Shown: positions 1 through 7,836 of the stretch, one piece after another
How positions within the stretch are numbered: the stretch's first letter is position 1
How the letters are laid out: each line of letters starts with the position of its first letter
Origin: an uncultured Sphingobium sp.
GTDB lineage: Bacteria > Pseudomonadota > Alphaproteobacteria > Sphingomonadales > Sphingomonadaceae
DNA: 16,215 nucleotides
Reading direction: 5' to 3'
NCBI GenBank assembly: GCA_946479185.1
Contig: CAMLFF010000040.1
Location: 1-16,215, forward strand
Made by a program: the position numbers and the translations under genes
Notes under the pieces: model-generated
Database searches by the model: none
What the model was told of the DNA's origin: nothing
What the model saw: only the letters and a program-made list of their open reading frames with translations

Positions 1-121
1 TTATGAGGCGGGGCCATATGTCGAGGGCATTTATGACATTGAGTTGCCGGTGGATGCGGCGACGCTGGCGAGTGTGAAGCCTGCGTGGAAGGCCTCGTTC
101 ACAGTCGGGAAGCTGCCTTAA
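1..121 (+). CDS. C-terminal end of a possible DUF3298-like protein (5' truncated)
   Basis: An open frame starting at base 2 ends in TAA at 119-121, giving 39 residues at the end of a protein whose start lies outside the window. The fragment has the pattern Y-x-x-G-P-Y-x-x-G-x-Y-x-x-x-L-P followed by a Val-Lys-Pro-Ala-Trp stretch. This resembles, from memory, the C-terminal end of DUF3298 (RsiV-like) envelope proteins, which often carry an N-terminal lipoprotein or signal sequence. That sequence is not visible here, so the family call is tentative. The stop codon abuts the palindromic repeat that separates this gene from convergent rimO. That the frame is coding is fairly secure, because it stays open to the window edge and ends just before the repeat. 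What the protein does is unknown. Confidence 0.5.
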   Translation, partial: YEAGPYVEGIYDIELPVDAATLASVKPAWKASFTVGKLP

Positions 122-257
122 AATCCTCCCCGCTTGTGGGGAGGGGGACCGCCGAAGGTGGTGGAGGGGGACGGCAGTTGAGGCGAAGCTGTGAGAGCCC
201 GCGATCCCCCACCGTCAGCGCTTCGCGCCGCCACCTCCCCGCCAGCGGGGAGGATTT
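121..257. repeat. Imperfect palindromic intergenic repeat (MITE/REP-like)
   Basis: The outer 13 bases match as inverted repeats: AAATCCTCCCCGC at 121-133 and its complement at 245-257. Each end also folds on itself, CCTCCCC/GGGGAGG at 125-131 with 138-144 and again at 234-240 with 247-253. The similarity of the two arms continues inward with a few mismatches through GGGGAGG and, more loosely, through a GGTGGxGGGGG segment. The element exactly fills the gap between two convergent stop codons (119-121 and 260-262), so it may also act as a bidirectional transcription terminator. No open frame or transposase is present. CCTCCCC/GGGGAGG palindromes of this kind are, from memory, common between sphingomonad genes. 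Confidence 0.75.
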
Positions 258-259
258 AG

Positions 260-1633
260 TTATAGATCCGCTGGCACGCCAAACAGGTCATGCTCGTCAG
301 CATCCTCGATCAGCACCTGAATGATGTCCCCCACCGCAAGGCCGGGGTCGACATCGCGCAGGAACACATTGCCGTCGATTTCCGGCGCGTCGGCCTGGCT
401 GCGCGCTGTTGCGCCAACGCTGCCATCTTCGTCCGGCTCGCCCACTTCATCGATGATGACGGGCAGGGTGCGGCCGATCTTGGCGGCAAGTTTGGCGGCG
501 GAGATTTCCGCGCATTTCTGCATGATGCGCTGGTAGCGATCTTCCTTCACATCGTCCGGCACATGATCGGGCAGGGCATTGGCCTGCGCGCCTTCAACCG
601 GCTCGAAGCGGAACGCGCCGACACGGTCGAGCTGCGCTTCGTCCAGCCAGTCGAGCAGATATTGGAAGTCGGCTTCCGTCTCGCCGGGGAAGCCCACGAC
701 GAAGGAGGAGCGGATCGAGATATCCGGGCAGATGGCGCGCCACTGGTGCAGGCGATCAAGCACCTTGGCCTCATTGGCCGGGCGCTTCATGCGGCGCAGC
801 ACGGCGGGCGCGGCGTGCTGGAAGGGAATGTCGAGATACGGCGTGAGCACGCCTTCCGCCATCAGCGGGATGACGGCATCCACATGCGGGTAGGGGTAGA
901 CATAATGCAGCCGTACCCAGGGCGTTTCACCCTGCGGCGTGCGCAGATTGCCGAGCGCGCGCGCCAGATCGGTCATGTGGGTGCGGATCGTCTCGCCCTT
1001 CCACACGCGCTCCTCATGGCGCACATCCACGCCATAAGCCGATGTATCCTGGCTGATGACGAGCAGTTCCTTGGTGCCCGCAGCGACCAGCTTTTCCGCC
1101 TCGCGCAGCACAGCGTCGATCCGTCGGCTCACCAGCTTGCCGCGCAGTGAAGGGATGATGCAGAAGGAGCAGGCGTGGTTGCAGCCCTCACTGATCTTCA
1201 AATAGCTGTAATGGCGCGGGGTGAGCTTCAGGCCACCTTCCGGCACCAGATCGACAAAGGCATTAGGCACGGGCGGCACGGCGTCATGCACCGCGTTGAC
1301 CACATCCTCATATTGATGCGCGCCGGTGATGGCGAGAACCTGCGGGAAGCGCGCGCGGATCATCTCCGCCTCATTGCCCATGCAGCCAGTGACGATCACC
1401 CGGCCATTTTCGGCAATCGCTTCGCCAATCGCCTCAAGGCTCTCTTCTTTGGCGCTATCGAGAAAGCCGCAGGTGTTGACGAGAACAACGTCCGCGCCCT
1501 CATAATCGGCGGATAGCGCATAGCCATCGCTCCGCAGCTTGGTGAGGATGCGTTCGGAATCGACCAGCGCCTTGGGGCAGCCGAGTGAAACCATGCCCAC
1601 CTTGGGCGCGTCGGGGAACTTTAATGATGCCAT
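260..1633 (-). CDS. rimO: Ribosomal protein S12 (Asp) methylthiotransferase RimO
   Basis: This radical-SAM enzyme adds a methylthio group to the conserved aspartate of ribosomal protein uS12, using two Fe-S clusters. The 457-residue product has the three domains in order. The N-terminal UPF0004 domain starts [17 protein letters not shown], with cluster cysteines near residues 19, 55 and 84. The radical-SAM core carries CNHACSFC (Cys151, 155, 158) followed by [17 protein letters not shown] domain occupies roughly the last 60 residues. The SLGCPK-x-LVDSE opening separates RimO from its tRNA-modifying paralogue MiaB. The ATG at 1631-1633 is chosen because family similarity begins just after it; an in-frame TTG at 1682-1684 would add 17 unconserved residues. 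It lies downstream of the potassium-channel gene on the same strand and is probably cotranscribed with it. Confidence 0.95.
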   Translation of the reverse strand: MASLKFPDAPKVGMVSLGCPKALVDSERILTKLRSDGYALSADYEGADVVLVNTCGFLDSAKEESLEAIGEAIAENGRVIVTGCMGNEAEMIRARFPQVLAITGAHQYEDVVNAVHDAVPPVPNAFVDLVPEGGLKLTPRHYSYLKISEGCNHACSFCIIPSLRGKLVSRRIDAVLREAEKLVAAGTKELLVISQDTSAYGVDVRHEERVWKGETIRTHMTDLARALGNLRTPQGETPWVRLHYVYPYPHVDAVIPLMAEGVLTPYLDIPFQHAAPAVLRRMKRPANEAKVLDRLHQWRAICPDISIRSSFVVGFPGETEADFQYLLDWLDEAQLDRVGAFRFEPVEGAQANALPDHVPDDVKEDRYQRIMQKCAEISAAKLAAKIGRTLPVIIDEVGEPDEDGSVGATARSQADAPEIDGNVFLRDVDPGLAVGDIIQVLIEDADEHDLFGVPADL

Positions 1634-1687
1634 GATTGGGCGCGCATATAGGTCGGATGCAGGCAAAAGGCGAGTCGCCTTCAAGGC

Positions 1688-2719
1688 TCACACATCATTG
1701 GGGATAATCTCAATGAGTTTGTCGCCCGAGAACAACACTTGCGCCTCCGGCTCCCAGAAGCCGATGGGCCGCCCGGCGCGGTAAAGCCGCAGCCCGAGCC
1801 CGGTGGTGATGGCCGTCATCGGCTTGCCGACTTCCGCTGCCGTCACGAAGCGCTCGCTCAGGCGCACCTTGCCGCCGGAAGCTGCCAGATCGGCCACGTA
1901 GTCGGCAATATATTCGCCCTGACAGGAGCCAGCCAGCAGCAGCCCGGCAAAGCTCGCGGGATTGATGACGGTGGTCGCCCCGGCCTGCCGCGCGAGCAGT
2001 TCATTATCCTCGGCACGCACGACGGTGCTGATCGAGAGGTCTGGCGCCAGATGGCGGGCGGTGAGGGTGATGAGGATCGAGGTGTCATCCCGCCCGGCGG
2101 AGACGATGAGTGCGCAAGCTTTGCTGATCCGCACATCGCTCAGCGTCTGGTCGCGCGTGGCGTCACCCTTGAGGACGCTGCAGCCAATCTCCTCCGCAAT
2201 CGCAAGCGAATCATCGCTGCCGTCGATGACAACGATGCTCTCCGCCTTGATGCCGCGTGCGATCAGCTCGCGCACGGCTTCCGAGCCGCTGGTGCCGAAC
2301 CCTGCGACCACCACATGATCGGTCAATGCCTTCTGGATGCGGGACATGCGCCACCTGTGCCAAATATTGCGGAAAACGAAATTATAGGCCGTTCCAAGAA
2401 AGATCAGCCAGACGAAGATGCGGATCGGCGTAACGAAAAACGCCTCGAACAGTCGCGTGGAGGGCGTGACCGGGACGATATCGCCGTAGCCGACAGTCGT
2501 AACCGTGACCGTGGTGAAATAAAGCACGTCGATGAAGCTGATATGCCCATCCAGCCCATCCTTCAGCCCATCCCGCTCGATCCAGTGGACAATCAGCACG
2601 GCGGATACGAGCGCGAAAATGATGCCGATGCGCCAGGCAAGATCGGCCCATACCGGCAATGCCGGGCGCCTGCGCAAAAAAGCCTGCGGTTTCATGCGCG
2701 GATCGTCGCGTTTGTACAT
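1688..2719 (-). CDS. Two-TM potassium channel with RCK/TrkA-N domain
   Basis: An inner-membrane K+ channel subunit of 343 residues. A basic N-terminus is followed by TM1 (about 29-47), a pore helix and the selectivity filter TTVGYGD (74-80), then TM2 (about 92-116). The cytoplasmic part is an RCK domain with a nucleotide-binding glycine motif GFGTSG (140-145) and an acidic residue at the end of the next strand (VVIDGS, Asp166). A C-terminal TrkA-C-like region follows from about 285. This architecture is that of MthK/Kch-type ligand-gated channels, which assemble as tetramers; the ligand cannot be read from sequence. The ATG at 2717-2719 has no strong Shine-Dalgarno, and Met9 (2693-2695) is an alternative. 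It lies 67 bases downstream of surE and shortly before rimO, suggesting an operon. The usual partner pcm is not seen next to surE. Confidence 0.9.
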   Translation of the reverse strand: MYKRDDPRMKPQAFLRRRPALPVWADLAWRIGIIFALVSAVLIVHWIERDGLKDGLDGHISFIDVLYFTTVTVTTVGYGDIVPVTPSTRLFEAFFVTPIRIFVWLIFLGTAYNFVFRNIWHRWRMSRIQKALTDHVVVAGFGTSGSEAVRELIARGIKAESIVVIDGSDDSLAIAEEIGCSVLKGDATRDQTLSDVRISKACALIVSAGRDDTSILITLTARHLAPDLSISTVVRAEDNELLARQAGATTVINPASFAGLLLAGSCQGEYIADYVADLAASGGKVRLSERFVTAAEVGKPMTAITTGLGLRLYRAGRPIGFWEPEAQVLFSGDKLIEIIPNDV

Positions 2720-2786
2720 GGCGCGCTTGTGCCAGTGGCGCGCAGGGCAGGCAAGGGTGGGCGACTAAGGTTGCGTAGTTGAGAAC

Positions 2787-3560
2787 TTAACCGTTCACGC
2801 CAGCCAGCGCCTCTTCGAGTGTCGCGAGCAACTCGTAGTGAGTGAGGTCGTAGTGGAGCGGCGTCACCGAGATATAGCCATCGGCCACTGCTGCCAGATC
2901 GCTAGCTTCCGGCGCGGAGTCCGTATGGTCCAGCCCGAACCAGAAATATTCATAGCCGCGCGGGTCGCGGCAGGGCACGATTCTGTTGCGGCCAACATCG
3001 TAAAAGCCCTGCCGCACGACCTTGATGCCCTTGATTGCATCGGCGGGCAGGGCGGGGAAGTTCACGTTGATGAGCGTGCGGCCACGGTCTGGCTGCTCCA
3101 GCAAGGCGCGTACGACGCGTTCGCCCCATGCGGCGGCGGCATCGAAGGGAATTGAATCGCCCAGCCCTTCTTTTGCATAGACCTGGCTGAGTGCGATGGA
3201 GCGTACACCTGAAATCGCGCCTTCCATCGCGGCGGAGACGGTGCCGGAATAAGTGACATCCTCGCCGAGATTCGCGCCGCGATTGACGCCGGAGAGCAGC
3301 AGGTCCGGCTTATGATCCTTCATGATGTGGCCAATCGCCATCATCACGGCATCTGTGGGCGTGCCGGAGACGCTGTAATGCTGCGGGCCATGCTCGCGCA
3401 CCCGCAAGGGCCGCGAGAGGGTGAGGCTGTGCCCGGCGCCAGATTGCTCCTCCATCGGTGCGACGATCCAGATATCGTCGGAGAATTTGCGCGCGATGGC
3501 TTCCAGCACCTTGAGGCCCGGCGCGTTCACGCCGTCATCATTGGTGAGGAGAATGCGCAT
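2787..3560 (-). CDS. surE: 5'/3'-nucleotidase SurE
   Basis: A metal-dependent phosphatase that removes phosphate from nucleoside 5'- and 3'-monophosphates and, in some species, short polyphosphate; it is linked to stationary-phase survival. The 257-residue product has the full family signature. It begins [15 protein letters not shown], with metal ligands Asp8 and Asp9. EEQSGAGHSLT supplies Ser40 and SGVNRGANLGEDVTYSGTV supplies Asn93. The length is normal for the family. Its ATG (3558-3560) overlaps the serS stop by one base in an ATGA junction, so translation is probably coupled to serS. The serS-surE order is common in alphaproteobacteria. The downstream gene here is a potassium channel rather than the more usual pcm. 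Confidence 0.96.
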   Translation of the reverse strand: MRILLTNDDGVNAPGLKVLEAIARKFSDDIWIVAPMEEQSGAGHSLTLSRPLRVREHGPQHYSVSGTPTDAVMMAIGHIMKDHKPDLLLSGVNRGANLGEDVTYSGTVSAAMEGAISGVRSIALSQVYAKEGLGDSIPFDAAAAWGERVVRALLEQPDRGRTLINVNFPALPADAIKGIKVVRQGFYDVGRNRIVPCRDPRGYEYFWFGLDHTDSAPEASDLAAVADGYISVTPLHYDLTHYELLATLEEALAGVNG

Positions 3561-4837
3561 CAGCGCGGCGTCAACTGGGTGAGGCCGCCCATATAGGGGA
3601 GCAGTGCTTCCGGCACCGTCACGCTGCCATCGGCATTCTGGTAATTTTCCAGCACGGCCACCAGCGTGCGGCCCACGGCAAGGCCCGAGCCATTGAGCGT
3701 GTTGACGAAGCGCGTGCCCTTCTCGCCCTCGGGCCGGTAGCGCGCATTCATGCGGCGGGCCTGGAAGTCGCCGCAGGTCGAAATTGAGCTGATCTCGCGA
3801 TAGACGCCCTGGCTCGGCAGCCAGACTTCAAGGTCGTAGGTTTTGGTGGCCGAAAAGCCCATGTCGCCTGCGCACAGCAGCATGCGGCGATAGGGCAGAC
3901 CGAGCGCTTCAAGGATGCCCTGCGCGGATTGCACCATATGGGCATGTTCTGCCGCTGCCTGATCCGGCGTGCAGATGGAAACCAGCTCCACCTTCTCGAA
4001 TTGATGCTGGCGAATGAACCCACGCGTATCGCGGCCCGCAGAGCCAGCTTCCGAGCGGAAGCAGGGGGTGAGCGCGGTGAAGCGGATGGGCAAATCGGCT
4101 TCGGTAAGAATTTGCTCGCGAACCAAATTGGTGAGGCTGACTTCCGCCGTGGGGATGAGCCAATGGCCCGTCGTGGTGCGGAACAGATCTTCGGCGAACT
4201 TTGGCAATTGCCCCGTGCCGAACACCGCCTCATCGCGCACCAGCAAGGGCGGGTTCACTTCGGTAAAGCCGTTCGCTTCCGTCTGCCGATCCAGCATGAA
4301 CTGCGCCAGCGCCCGGTGCAGCCGTGCCATCTGCCCACGCAGCGCGGCAAAGCGCGCGCCGGACATGACCGCCGCTGCCTCGAAATCCAACCCCAGCGCC
4401 GGGCCGAAATCGGCATGATCCTGCGCGTCGAAATCGAAGCTGCGCGGCGTGCCCCATTTGGCTTCCTCGACATTGGCGGTTTCGTCCGGCCCCTCTGGCA
4501 CATCGGGCGCGGGGATGTTCGGCAGGGCAGCGAGGCGCGCCTGGACCGTCTCGGCCAGCGACTTCTCTTCAGCCTCAAGCTCCGGCAGTTTCGCCTTGAG
4601 CGTGGCAACCTCGGCTTTGAGCGATTCGGCGGTCGCGCTATCGCCCTTGCCCATTGCGGCGCCGATGGCCTTGCTCGCCTCATTACGGCGCGCGAGGCCC
4701 TCCTGCACGGATGTCGCTACCGCACGCCAGCGCGCGTCCTCCGCTGCGATGGATGCGCTCAGCGGCTCCAGCCCACGTCTGGCAAGGCCAGCGTCGAAAG
4801 CGGCGGGATTTTCTCGGATCAGGCGGATGTCATGCAT
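3560..4837 (-). CDS. serS: Serine--tRNA ligase
   Basis: A class II aminoacyl-tRNA synthetase that charges tRNA-Ser (and tRNA-Sec where present) in the cytoplasm. The 425-residue protein begins [18 protein letters not shown], typical of SerRS. Next comes the N-terminal antiparallel coiled coil that grips the long variable arm of the tRNA (about residues 30-105), then the catalytic core. Motif 1 lies at about 189-201 ([11 protein letters not shown]). Motif 2 is at about 259-280, with [14 protein letters not shown] and HQF. Motif 3 is at about 382-391 ([10 protein letters not shown]). The open frame extends 28 codons upstream, but those residues are arginine-rich and unlike the family, so the ATG at 4835-4837 is used; a weak AGGCG lies just before it. 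It is transcribed divergently from the dksA-type gene across 228 bases. Confidence 0.97.
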   Translation of the reverse strand: MHDIRLIRENPAAFDAGLARRGLEPLSASIAAEDARWRAVATSVQEGLARRNEASKAIGAAMGKGDSATAESLKAEVATLKAKLPELEAEEKSLAETVQARLAALPNIPAPDVPEGPDETANVEEAKWGTPRSFDFDAQDHADFGPALGLDFEAAAVMSGARFAALRGQMARLHRALAQFMLDRQTEANGFTEVNPPLLVRDEAVFGTGQLPKFAEDLFRTTTGHWLIPTAEVSLTNLVREQILTEADLPIRFTALTPCFRSEAGSAGRDTRGFIRQHQFEKVELVSICTPDQAAAEHAHMVQSAQGILEALGLPYRRMLLCAGDMGFSATKTYDLEVWLPSQGVYREISSISTCGDFQARRMNARYRPEGEKGTRFVNTLNGSGLAVGRTLVAVLENYQNADGSVTVPEALLPYMGGLTQLTPR

Positions 4838-4984
4838 CGCTCGCCTATGCCTTGCTGCCCGCGTGCGATCAAGTCGGCGCGCGGTTGGCAGCAAAATGCA
4901 GCAGATTTGACGCCTCGCCATAGCCGTTCCGCCGGTCGCCGCTGCCGGATGTTCAGTTGTGGTTCAACGCTCTGGAAACAGTGC

Positions 4985-5013
4985 TTGTTTCGCCCAAGAG
5001 CCCAGATTATAGG
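4985..5013 (+). promoter_or_regulatory. Candidate sigma-70-type promoter for the dksA-type gene
   Basis: TTGTTT (4985-4990) and TATAGG (5008-5013) are separated by 17 bases, pointing toward the dksA-type start at 5066. This would give a leader of about 45 bases. The match is moderate and was found by eye; the remaining part of the serS-dksA divergent gap (4838-5065) shows no other clear signal. Confidence 0.35.
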
Positions 5014-5065
5014 CCGCGCCAGAGAGGCCGGTTATCGGGTTACTCGAACGGTGGCGGAGAAGTGG

Positions 5066-5533
5066 ATGGCCTTGCTGACGGACGAGTCTGAAAATGGTGG
5101 CCCTGAGTCGAACGGCTCGGGCGTGCAATTGCCGGAAGGCTATCGTCCTTCCGCGGACGAAGAATTTATGGGGCCGCGCCAGCTCGAATATTTCCGGCAG
5201 CGCCTGCTCGATTGGAAGAAGCAGATCTTCTCGGAAGCCGAGGGGACGCTCGCCGTTCTGCAAAGCGAACCGCTGCGCGAACCTGATCTCAACGATCGCG
5301 CATCAAGCGAGAGCGACTGGTCCATTGAACTGCGCACGCGTGATCGCCAGCGCAAGCTCATCTCCAAGATCGACGCCGCGCTGCGCCGCATTGACGATGG
5401 CGAATATGGTTATTGCGAAGTGACGGGCGAGCCAATCTCGCTTGGACGCCTCGAAGCGCGCCCAATCGCGACCATGACCGTGGAGGCTCAAGAGCGCCAC
5501 GAGCGTCAGGAAAAGGTCTCCCGCGACGATTGA
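5066..5533 (+). CDS. dksA: DksA-type RNA polymerase secondary-channel factor, single-cysteine form
   Basis: DksA binds the RNA polymerase secondary channel and, with ppGpp, tunes rRNA and amino-acid promoters. The product is 155 residues. After a polar tail come LPEGYRPSADEEFMGPRQLEYF, spanning 22-43, and two coiled-coil helices. The helices are joined by the tip motif D-x-x-D-x-A (DLNDRA, 74-79), the residues known to act on polymerase. The C-terminal region reads YGYCEVTGEPI and LGRLEARPIATMTVEAQERH. Only one of the four zinc-finger cysteines is present (Cys117), as in other alphaproteobacterial DksA proteins, so it probably folds without zinc. The ATG at 5066 is supported by GGAGA at 5055-5059. 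A longer upstream open frame is antisense to serS and is rejected. Confidence 0.92.
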   Translation: MALLTDESENGGPESNGSGVQLPEGYRPSADEEFMGPRQLEYFRQRLLDWKKQIFSEAEGTLAVLQSEPLREPDLNDRASSESDWSIELRTRDRQRKLISKIDAALRRIDDGEYGYCEVTGEPISLGRLEARPIATMTVEAQERHERQEKVSRDD

Positions 5534-5537
5534 TCAT

Positions 5538-5551
5538 CCTGCTTTTGCAGG
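5538..5551 (+). terminator. Short hairpin between convergent dksA and kinase genes
   Basis: CCTGC (5538-5542), loop TTTT, GCAGG (5547-5551) forms a perfect 5-bp stem in the 21-base gap between two convergent stop codons. On the plus strand it is followed by GGTTT, a poor U-tract, so termination would be weak. It is the only candidate terminator between the two genes. Confidence 0.35.
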
Positions 5552-5554
5552 GGT

Positions 5555-6556
5555 TTAGCCGGCTAGTCGCGCGCGGTTCATCCGTAGCGTCACGATCAGG
5601 CCGTCTTGGGACCAATCATAGTCGATTGAGCCGCCAAGTTGCCCGGTAATCGTCCGGCGCAACAGCGTGCTGCCAAAGCCTTCCTCACGATCGGGCATTG
5701 CTACCTCCGGCCCACCGCGCTCCAGCCATGTCAGCACGATGTCATCGCCATCCGTGACGCTGGAGATATCGAGCGTGCCCGTCGGCGCGGAGAGGGCGCC
5801 ATATTTCATCGAATTGGTCGCCAGCTCGTGCGTGACAAGGGCCAGTCCGGTTGCAGCATGTTCGCCGACACCCATGCGCTCCACTGCCACGCGGATGCGG
5901 CCCCGGAAGGCGCCCATGTCGTTATAAGGGGCAAGCAAGACCGAGATCACATCGCCCAATAGCGCAGCCTCGCCCTGACCTTGCGGGAGCGGGCGGATGA
6001 GATCATGTGCCCGGCCCAGCGCGGAGAGACGCTCGGTCAGTTCGCGCGCCATCTCCTCCTTGGTGGTCGTCGAGCGGGACGTGATCGCCGTCAGGGCGCT
6101 CGCAATCGTCAGGAGGTTCTTGACCCGGTGGCTCATCTCGCCGGCCAGCAACTCATTGCCTTCCTCAGCATGTTTGCGGCCGGTCACGTCGAGGAAGATG
6201 CCGAACATGGTGCGCCCAACGATGCCGACATCTTCGCCCTGGCCGCGTGCAGAAATCCAGCGGACTTCTTCGCCGATCAAAATGCGAAAATCCGTTTCAT
6301 ATGGCCCAAGCACCGCGCGCGTAGCAGCGAAAGCCGAGCGAACCCGATCGCGATCGGCGGGGTGAATATTGGCGGAAAGCTCTTCAAACGTGACGAGGTC
6401 TCGCCACGGGAGACCCCACAGCTTGAAGCCCTGCTCGTCCATCGTGAACGCGTCCGTATCGACGTTCCAGGCCCATAGCGCCACACCTGCGGCAGAAACC
6501 GCCAGTCGCAGATGCTCAGGCTGCCAATGATGGGCTGACGCTAGGGGGCGATTCAA
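5555..6556 (-). CDS. PAS-domain HWE-family sensor histidine kinase
   Basis: A cytoplasmic sensor kinase of 333 residues without membrane segments. A PAS domain (about 14-130) ends in the PAC-like FGIFLDVTGRKHAEE. The HWE/HisKA_2 phosphoacceptor motif EMSHRVKNLLTI follows, with His143. The ATPase domain has the HWE-type N box HELATNSMKYGALS (243-256), the TWLERGGP segment that gives the family its W-x-E, and a GFGSTLL G box (293-299). No receiver domain is attached and no response regulator lies nearby. In sphingomonads such kinases often feed the PhyR/EcfG general stress pathway, but that is inference here. The start is TTG at 6554-6556, because an in-frame stop lies shortly upstream, no suitable ATG exists, and GGAGGA is well placed before it. 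Confidence 0.92.
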   Translation of the reverse strand: MNRPLASAHHWQPEHLRLAVSAAGVALWAWNVDTDAFTMDEQGFKLWGLPWRDLVTFEELSANIHPADRDRVRSAFAATRAVLGPYETDFRILIGEEVRWISARGQGEDVGIVGRTMFGIFLDVTGRKHAEEGNELLAGEMSHRVKNLLTIASALTAITSRSTTTKEEMARELTERLSALGRAHDLIRPLPQGQGEAALLGDVISVLLAPYNDMGAFRGRIRVAVERMGVGEHAATGLALVTHELATNSMKYGALSAPTGTLDISSVTDGDDIVLTWLERGGPEVAMPDREEGFGSTLLRRTITGQLGGSIDYDWSQDGLIVTLRMNRARLAG

Positions 6557-6564
6557 AGTGGACG

Positions 6565-6570
6565 TCCTCC
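6565..6570 (-). promoter_or_regulatory. Strong ribosome binding site that fixes the TTG start of the HWE kinase
   Basis: On the minus strand GGAGGA ends 8 bases before the TTG at 6556. It overlaps a small palindrome GGACGTCC. The good Shine-Dalgarno next to a rare initiator supports the full-length PAS domain and suggests translation is kept moderate by start-codon choice. Confidence 0.7.
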
Positions 6571-6691
6571 AGATGGATCATTCGGCCAGATGTGCAGATG
6601 GGCCGTTGCTCTACATCTTCTCGCGCAGCGCGTGGGATAGTCCACTATAATCTGTCATGCGCGAAGGGCCCTGCCATCGCGCAGAAGGTTT

Positions 6692-6714
6692 GGGGGCGAG
6701 CGCTGCCCGCCCCC
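6692..6714 (-). terminator. GC-rich hairpin just after the OmpA-domain gene
   Basis: GGGGGCG (6692-6698) pairs with CGCCCCC (6708-6714) around a 9-base loop. It starts about 9 bases past the OmpA-gene stop codon. No T-run follows on the minus strand, so it is a weak intrinsic terminator at best or a 3'-end stabilising hairpin. The rest of the 6557-6723 gap shows nothing clear. Confidence 0.4.
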
Positions 6715-6723
6715 AGCCTATTC

Positions 6724-7596
6724 TTACAAGCCGTCGAGGCCCTTGGAGACGAGAACATTGACCGCAACGCGGCGGTTCTGCGCCTTGCCCTCGGGCGTGC
6801 TGTTGTCGGCCATCGGGTCGGCTTCTGCCATGCCGGTCGGCGTCAACATGCGGTAAGGCTTCCACTTGCAAGCCTGCTGCAGATAATTGACCACGCGGCT
6901 CGCGCGCTTTTCGCTCAGCGTCTGGTTATAATCCTCGTCGCCCACGGAGTCCGTGTAGCCAACGACCAGCAGCAGCGCATTGTCGATGCCTTCAGCCGAT
7001 GCTGCGGCCGCGCAAAGATCAGCCTTCGCTTGCGCAGAGAGCACATGCTTGCCGGTGTCAAAGTTCACGTTGGTCGTGCCCTTGATGTTATATTTGTCGA
7101 TATCACCCATGCGGCCACGCAGCGCTTCGGTGGCAGCGGTCTGCTCTTCAAAGCCCTGCTCGGTTCCGCTGCGGATCATCGTTGCGGTCTTGAGGTCGCC
7201 CTTGCGGAACGTCACCTGATTGGCGACGAGGCCGATATCCGTCTGCCAGGTCTTAACCGTGACAGGCAGGCCATTGAGGAGGGCCTGCGCCGTTGGCTTG
7301 GGTCCGCCACCGCCAAACAAGCCTGCGCTCGCCTTATACTTTGTGGCGTCGTCGATCACGATGACCGACTTGGTGCCGTCTTCAGCGGTGACCTGCATCT
7401 TGTCACCCGACCGCGCCGAGATGAAGCCCTTGACCTCTGGGCCTTCGGTGCGCGTGCCGTAAACATTGATATCGCCGCTCTGCTGCCCTTCGGCCGCTGC
7501 AGGCAGCTGCTCTTGCGCATATACCATGCCAGATGCGGACATTGTGAGCATGGCCAACAGGGCCAGCTTTCCTGATTTATTCGAAATAATGGACAT
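6724..7596 (-). CDS. Secreted OmpA-domain (peptidoglycan-binding) protein
   Basis: The 290-residue product starts with a signal peptide: basic MSIISNKSGK, a hydrophobic core, and a probable cleavage site after VYA (residue 27). There is no lipobox cysteine, so a soluble periplasmic or outer-membrane-attached protein is expected. Residues about 54-137 form a small beta-rich region resembling DUF5666 by eye; this is uncertain. Residues about 174-285 are an OmpA/MotB C-terminal domain with NFDTGK, VVGYTDSVGDEDYN, LSEKRASRVVNYL and NRRVAVNV, the motifs that hold diaminopimelate-containing peptidoglycan. There is no OmpA-type beta-barrel. The ATG at 7594-7596 has AGGGAG about 7 bases upstream. It is a single-gene unit with hairpin-forming DNA in its leader region. 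Confidence 0.9.
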   Translation of the reverse strand: MSIISNKSGKLALLAMLTMSASGMVYAQEQLPAAAEGQQSGDINVYGTRTEGPEVKGFISARSGDKMQVTAEDGTKSVIVIDDATKYKASAGLFGGGGPKPTAQALLNGLPVTVKTWQTDIGLVANQVTFRKGDLKTATMIRSGTEQGFEEQTAATEALRGRMGDIDKYNIKGTTNVNFDTGKHVLSAQAKADLCAAAASAEGIDNALLLVVGYTDSVGDEDYNQTLSEKRASRVVNYLQQACKWKPYRMLTPTGMAEADPMADNSTPEGKAQNRRVAVNVLVSKGLDGL

Positions 7597-7628
7597 TAAA
7601 ATACTCCCTTGAACTCCACCGGATCAGC

Positions 7629-7661
7629 CTGTTCAGGGCAACCTTTCATTCACATGAACAG
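7629..7661 (-). promoter_or_regulatory. Inverted repeat in the upstream/leader region of the OmpA-domain gene
   Basis: CTGTTCA (7629-7635) and TGAACAG (7655-7661) are perfect 7-base inverted repeats 19 bases apart, with a smaller TTCA-TG-TGAA repeat (read on the minus strand) nested at one end. They lie 33-65 bases before the ATG. They could form an mRNA leader hairpin or a split operator. I could not place a convincing -35/-10 pair for this gene. Confidence 0.35.
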
Positions 7662-7685
7662 CAAGGTCCGCCCCCCATGTTGAGC

Positions 7686-7728
7686 GGGTCGTGCGACCCT
7701 ATCGTGCGACGAACCGTTGTCGACGAAC
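7686..7728 (+). promoter_or_regulatory. Cluster of TCG/CGA inverted and direct repeats upstream of amyA
   Basis: GGGTCG-TG-CGACCC (7686-7699) is a 6-bp-arm inverted repeat. CGTGCGAC occurs at 7690-7697 and again at 7703-7710. CGACGAAC occurs at 7707-7714 and again at 7721-7728, one and a third helical turns apart. Such spacing suits a dimeric repressor or activator, but no regulator gene is nearby. The 265-base gap 7597-7861 holds this, the OmpA-gene leader repeat and the palindrome at 7826. Confidence 0.35.
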
Positions 7729-7825
7729 TGAGTGTCGAGGCGATTCGCACATCGTTATGCGCATCCGGGATAGCGAAATGCTGCTAGGCCGAGGGGCTGT
7801 GGCAACCAATGGCGTTGCTGCCGGT

Positions 7826-7836
7826 TTGCATTGCAA
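7826..7836 (+). promoter_or_regulatory. Small palindrome close to the amyA start
   Basis: TTGCA-T-TGCAA is a perfect 5-bp-arm palindrome 25 bases before the amyA ATG, where a repressor would block transcription or translation start. It could equally contain a -35 element. Function is inferred from position only. Confidence 0.3.

Noticed and set aside
290..1150. A 286-codon plus-strand frame opposite rimO
   Set aside because: rimO has all its cluster-binding cysteines and domains; the opposite frame is a high-GC shadow.
1634..1684. TTG-initiated 17-residue extension of RimO
   Set aside because: The extra residues are not family-like, and the ATG at 1631-1633 directly precedes the conserved N-terminus.
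1739..2782. A 347-codon plus-strand frame opposite the potassium channel
   Set aside because: The minus-strand frame has the TVGYGD filter and RCK motif; the plus frame shows no domain.
3929..5065. Long upstream extension of the dksA-type frame
   Set aside because: It runs antisense through serS; family similarity and a good Shine-Dalgarno both place the start at 5066.
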